A DNA stretch of 60,000 bases from Cryptomeria japonica. Its lineage: Eukaryota > Streptophyta > Pinopsida > Cupressales > Cupressaceae. The translations under genes were made by a program, and so were the position numbers. The stretch lies in contig NW_026728924.1 of NCBI RefSeq assembly GCF_030272615.1, positions 126,001 to 186,000 on the forward strand, in the 5' to 3' direction. Below the pieces are notes generated by a model, which was given only the letters and a program-made list of their open reading frames with translations, had not been told where the DNA came from and made no database searches. Of this stretch, positions 55,994-60,000 are shown in pieces; position 1 is the first letter of the stretch; each line of letters begins with the position of its first letter.

Positions 55994-57319
55994 GTTGAGT
56001 TCACACCAGATACAATGGCAATCAATGAAATGCATAATGGGTCTACTATTATTGTGGGAAAAGCAGATCATCAATCCAGATTATATCAGTTTTCTCACTT
56101 TGTTCCTGACTCTCCTTCGACAGTTTTACTCACTCATGTAGATGAGATTAGTTGTTTGTGGCATCAATGATTTGGCCACTTGAACTATCGTTACTTGCAA
56201 CAACTTAGTAAACAAGACATGGTTTCAGGGTTGCCTTGTATTCGATTTTTTGATGGAGTTTTCCAGGGATGCATTCTTGGTAAGCATCCTGAGGAGAAGT
56301 ATGATAAAGGAAAAGCATGGAGAGCTCCACAGCCATTGGAGTTGGTACATAGTGACTTGGGAAGACCATTTCCACAACCATCTTTCAGCAGGGCTAGATA
56401 TGTCTTAACATTTATTGATGACTTTTCCAAATTTACATGGGTTTACTTTCTCAAACAAAAGTCTGATGTATTTGAGAATTTTCTAGATTTCAAAGCTTTT
56501 GCAGAGAAACAATCTGGGAGGTTCATCAAGATTTTGCGTACAGATAATGGGGGTGAATATGTTAATAATCAGTTTGAACAATTTTGTGCTTCAGAAGGTA
56601 TCAACATGCAACACATAGTTCCATACAGTCCTCAGCAAAATGGTGTCACAAAACGAAAAAATAGGTCCTTGAAGGAGATGGCAAATTGTATGATTCACTT
56701 CGAGTCTTTGGCACCTCAATATTGGGTAGAGGCCATCAATTGTGCATGTTACATCCAGAACCGAGTTCCTCATAAAGTTGTGAAGGGGGTAACTCCTTTT
56801 CAAGCTTGGATTGGTTGGAAACCTACAGTTAAGCATTTCAGAGTGTTTGGTTCTCTTGCATGGGCCCACATTCTAGTAGAGAAACACAAGGCTATGGATC
56901 CGCAGAGCAAGCCTTGCATATTTGTTGGGTATCCAGATGATGTCAAAGGGTATAGACTTCTCCATCCCTCTACACATGAGTTGCTCATTGAGAGGAGTGT
57001 TCATTTTGAGGAGAGTTCTTCTATTTCTTCTCATACCACTTCTCCATCCACTATCACATTTGAGACATTGCATGATGATGACAGTTCTTCTGAGGATCTT
57101 AATCCTTCTAATCCTAATGAGGAGTCTTCTTCCTCCACTTCAGATGGTGATAGTGATGGTGAGGATTCACATTCTTCTCATAGTCATCCTTCAGAGGTTG
57201 ATGATTCTCCCCCAAAATCTCCAGCTTTAGTGTCTCTTTGGGCTAGACAAAATTTTGAGTCAGTAGGAGATTGGCTTGGTGATCCATTAGATTCTAGAAG
57301 AACTAGGTCACAATTTTAG
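55994..57319 (+). pseudogene. Integrase of element E
   Basis: After the zinc-finger part (HFGHL-type block broken by TGA at 56168-56170), the frame 56180-57319 reads LVHSDLGRPFPQPSF (first Asp), FIDDFSKFTWVYFLKQKSDV, ILRTDNGGEYVNNQF (second Asp), then SPQQNGVTKRKNRSLKEMA. The expected catalytic Glu is Lys. Further on is VFGSLAWAHI and a Ser/Asp-rich linker. It ends TAG at 57317-57319. The missing Glu would abolish strand transfer regardless of the stops. Confidence 0.87.
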
Positions 57320-58507
57320 CAAGCTTCACATCTCTTCATTGCTTCAGCTTCTGATCCATAGTCTTTTCAAGAAGCTACAGGTGTTCCCGAATGGGATGCT
57401 ACAATGCAAGAAGAGTTTAATTCCTTGGAAAGGAATCACACATGGGATTTAGTTCCTCTTCCTAAGGGAAGGAAACTGGTTTGATGCAAGTGGATCTATT
57501 GAACAAAATTTGCAGCAGATGGGTCGGTTGATAAGTATAAGGCTCGCTTGGTAGCAAAAGGCTTTTCCCAAGTTCCAGGGGTTGATTACTCTGAGACTTT
57601 TGCTCCAATTGCTAAGATGAATTCCATCCGGCTTGTCCTTGCTATTGCTGCAACCCATCATTGGGAAGTTCATCAGATGGATTTCAAGAGTGCATTACTT
57701 CATGGTGACCTTCAGGAGGAAATCTACATGGAGCAGCCACAAGGGTTTGTTTAAGATCCTTCACTTGTGTGTCAACTTCGAAAGTCTCTCTATGGCCTCA
57801 AATAAGCTCCTCGAGCTTGGTATGCCAAGATGGACTCCTTCCTTCTGACAGTTGGTTTTACTCGATGCCATTCTGATCCAAACGTCTACATTCTGCACTA
57901 GGATGATACTCTCACATTTCTAGTTCTCTATGTTGATGACTTGTTGATCATAGGGAGTCACTCATCCACCATCAAGGTAGTGAAAACTACTCTACATGAT
58001 AGATTTATGATGTCAGACTTGGGTCTTCTACATTACTTCTTGGGAATTGAGATTACTCAATCTTCTTTAGGCATCTTCCTTGGACAACCCAAGTATGCAC
58101 TCGATATGCTCTCTAGATTTTGCATGGCTGATTGTAAGCTTGCACCCACTCCTTTTTTGTCTGGGATCAAACTTGAGGCTAAGTGCTCTTCACCCTTGGT
58201 TGATAGCACTTTATATCAACAAATTGTTGGGAGCCTCATCTACTTGACTCATACGAGACTTGACATTTCGTATGCAGTGGGCATAGTCTCTAGATTCATG
58301 CAGGAGCCACATGAGTTGCATTGGAAAGTAGCTAAGTTGATTCTCCACTACATTCAAGGTACTCACAATTATGGAGTTCAGTATGTAGCAGGCATGGATA
58401 TTGACTTGGTGGGATATACGGATTCAGTTGGGCGGGTGATTCTCAGGATCACAAATCCACTTCAGGGTATTACTTCTCACTTGGTTCTAGTCCAATTTGT
58501 TGGCTGA
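57320..58507 (+). pseudogene. Reverse transcriptase of element E
   Basis: In one phase but broken by at least six stops (about 57358, 57482, 57507, 57752, 57803, 57898). Blocks: [74 protein letters not shown], and catalytic LYVDDLLIIGS (57929-57961). 57941-58507 is open through LLHYFLGIEITQSSLGIFLG, SLIYLTHTRLDISYAVG and GYTDS. A frameshift near 58420-58440 ends the match. Closely parallels element D. Confidence 0.87.
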
Positions 58508-58894
58508 GTAAGAAGAAGTCTGCAATTGCTCTTTCATCAACAAAGGCTGAGTATCGAGGGGTAGTTAATGCCACCACTGAGGCTATTTGGCTTCAGAATA
58601 TTCTCATTGAGTTTGGTATTCCAGTTAGGAAGCCTACTATCATCTTTTGTGAATAATCAAAGTTGTATATAGATCTCAAGAAATCCAATTCATCACCAGA
58701 GGATGAAACACATTGAGATACATATGCACTATATTCAGGAGCTCATTCAGGAAGGCATCATTGATCTTAATTATTGTTCCACAACGGAGAAAACTACAGA
58801 CATCTTCACTAAACCCTTCACCGAAAGAAAGTTCTTTCATTTGCGATCTCTGCTTGGGATACGACAGGTGTCTACTTCAGGAGGGACTTCTTAG
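58440..58894 (+). pseudogene. RNase H of element E
   Basis: The RNase H start GYTDS is at 58412-58426. After the frameshift the readable text is SKKKSAIALSSTKAEYRGVV (about 58508-58567), then KHIEIHMHYIQELIQEGIID (58703-58765) and KTTDIFTKPFTERKF, ending VSTSGGTS at 58894. The CDNQSA block is damaged by a stop near 58654. Confidence 0.8.
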
Positions 58895-59032
58895 TCCTTC
58901 TTTCTTTCTCTCCTTATTTAGGGGGGGCTATTCCTCTTATGGGGGGCTTCTTCTTTTGGGGGGGCTATCTATGTACATGGGTACCTAACATGGTTGCATT
59001 TGTCGGGACCCATATTTTCACCCACCTAAGCT

Positions 59033-59047
59033 ACGCTTAAGGGGGGG
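59033..59047 (+). promoter_or_regulatory. Polypurine tract of element E
   Basis: gcttaaggggggg directly before the LTR start TGTTAG. Another G-rich segment (59919-area is unrelated) lies at 58920-58965 in the 3' untranslated region. Confidence 0.8.
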
Positions 59048-59689
59048 TGTTAGTGTAGGTTTTTTATTTTCCTTATGTTAGGGGGTATTTATTTTTCCTA
59101 CACATATATTATTTAAGCTTGCTTAGGTTAATAGGAGTGGTTTATATGAGGACATGTGGTGAAATACTTCAGCTACATGTGTAACTCTCCACCTCACATG
59201 GGTAGTTGAGTTACACACCCTCTTTTGGCTTATTGTGCCACCTCTCATAACCACTATTTTGTCATTTCCTAAGTGGGTTATGGGGTAGTTGGTTTTCACA
59301 TCCTCTTTTGGCCTTATGTGCCAACTTTCTCAACTCCTTTTTTTGTCTTCATGTAAGGAGGTTATGCCACATGTTTTGGCATTTACCAAGAAGGTAAAAC
59401 CTCCCATTTTTTATGGGGAATAGGAGTTAATGCACCCCTTGGATGTATATGCTTATATTTTTCTATATAATAAGCACTATACTCTCACCTTCACTAGTGA
59501 AGTTAGTGGAGTGATAGCTCGGTGAGAGTCTTATCCAAATTCTCCTCTTTGTCTCTATTTCTCTCTCATATTGAAATTATCTTCATTCAGCTATTTTGAT
59601 CTTCGATCATCCGTTGTGTGAAGAGTTGCATGTGATCTACGACCGACATCAGATCTTGGCTCGATTCTCACTTCTCACAGAATCTCACA
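59048..59689 (+). repeat. 3' LTR of element E
   Basis: 642 bp, TGTTAG to TCACA, partner of 53102-53743. Confidence 0.94.
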
Positions 59690-60000
59690 GGAACAACATA
59701 AAGAACAACCAGTAACATAATAGAACACATAACCAGTAAATAACTTGAATAAATCTTATTACAGTCTGAAGGGTTACAAATGCCACATGTTGGATCGTAG
59801 TCTAGGATACAAATAATGCTTACAATAGAAACATAAGATCCGCTAATCATCCACATATCAATCGGCTTCCAAAAATAGTTTGTCGCTTCTATTCTAATTT
59901 GGACCTCAGCCTTCCGGCCTCAGTCGAATCGGACCGAAATCCCGCCGGATCTACATCTTCGCTCGATCTCATAACTCTATCTTCTATCTTCTAATTTCTA
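59690..60000. other. Repeat DNA flanking element E on the right
   Basis: Begins with the TSD ggaac and continues 'aacataaagaacaaccagtaac', in the same style as the left flank (53041-53101, with accggtaaccg). The last 130 bases are richer in CG (ccgcc, cggac). No gene is visible. Probably part of an LTR of another element cut by E. Confidence 0.45.

Larger units (their letters stand above)
53102..59689 (+). mobile_element. Element E: full-length, decayed Ty1/copia retrotransposon related to D
   Basis: 6588 bp with two 642-bp LTRs (about 20-25 differences by eye, roughly 3.5%), a primer site directly at the LTR end, the order gag-protease-integrase-RT-RNase H, and the TTAAGGGGGGG polypurine tract shared with D. 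Nearly every domain carries stops, most explicable by single C-to-T or G-to-A changes. The integrase catalytic Glu has become Lys. The flanks (53041-53101 and 59695 onward) look like one interrupted repeat. Confidence 0.92.

Noticed and set aside
1-60000. Host protein-coding gene, tRNA, rRNA, CRISPR array or bacterial-type operon
   Set aside because: None seen on either strand; everything recognisable belongs to retroelements or simple repeats.

Overview
The window is repeat-dense plant nuclear DNA built almost entirely of LTR retrotransposons inserted into one another, with LINE remnants and simple repeats between them. I see no intact host gene, no tRNA or rRNA gene and no CRISPR array. The long AT-rich decayed repeats, a giant Tat/Ogre-like Ty3 element carrying an antisense plant-mobile-domain gene, and copia LTRs with a terminal poly-C block suggest a large-genome seed plant. 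A conifer or other gymnosperm is my best guess, but nothing here proves the taxon.

Layout. Element A (minus, from before base 1 to 25634) is a non-autonomous LTR element. It encodes a coiled-coil/zinc-knuckle Gag-like protein and a long unrecognised ORF2, and shows no reverse transcriptase or integrase. Its 3' part is split by element T (minus, 710-14789), a 14-kb Tat/Ogre-like Ty3 element. T keeps gag, protease and only the integrase C-terminus, and carries on the opposite strand a broken plant-mobile-domain (PMD) gene at 1744-4805. T itself contains a solo LTR (8726-9477). A's 5' LTR is split by element B (plus, 19948-25285), a second copy of the A family with a perfect target-site duplication (TSD).

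From 25635 to 28466 lie a decayed ORF, AT-rich DNA and GA/TA-rich simple repeats. Element C (plus, 28467-42105) is a decayed full-length Ty1/copia element inserted in that GA-rich tract. Its reverse transcriptase is split by element D (minus, 32336-39273), a young copia element whose two 480-bp LTRs look identical and which has a perfect TSD. After the second GA-rich tract (42106-42830) come a LINE-type RNase H fragment, a LINE RT/zinc-knuckle/RNase H relic (45807-48360), an unrecognised decayed ORF (48700-49911) and about 3 kb of non-coding DNA with a 327-bp-spaced duplication. Element E (plus, 53102-59689) is an older copia relative of D, itself sitting in other repeat DNA.

How the parts may work together: all internal promoters, primer sites and polypurine tracts belong to retroelements. 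A/B share LTR-end blocks, primer-site type and duplicated polypurine tracts with copia element C. The simplest inference is that A/B are moved by enzymes from C-like elements. The two most notable systems are this Gag-only family (A/B) and the antisense PMD gene, with an apparently phase-conserved intron, inside T.
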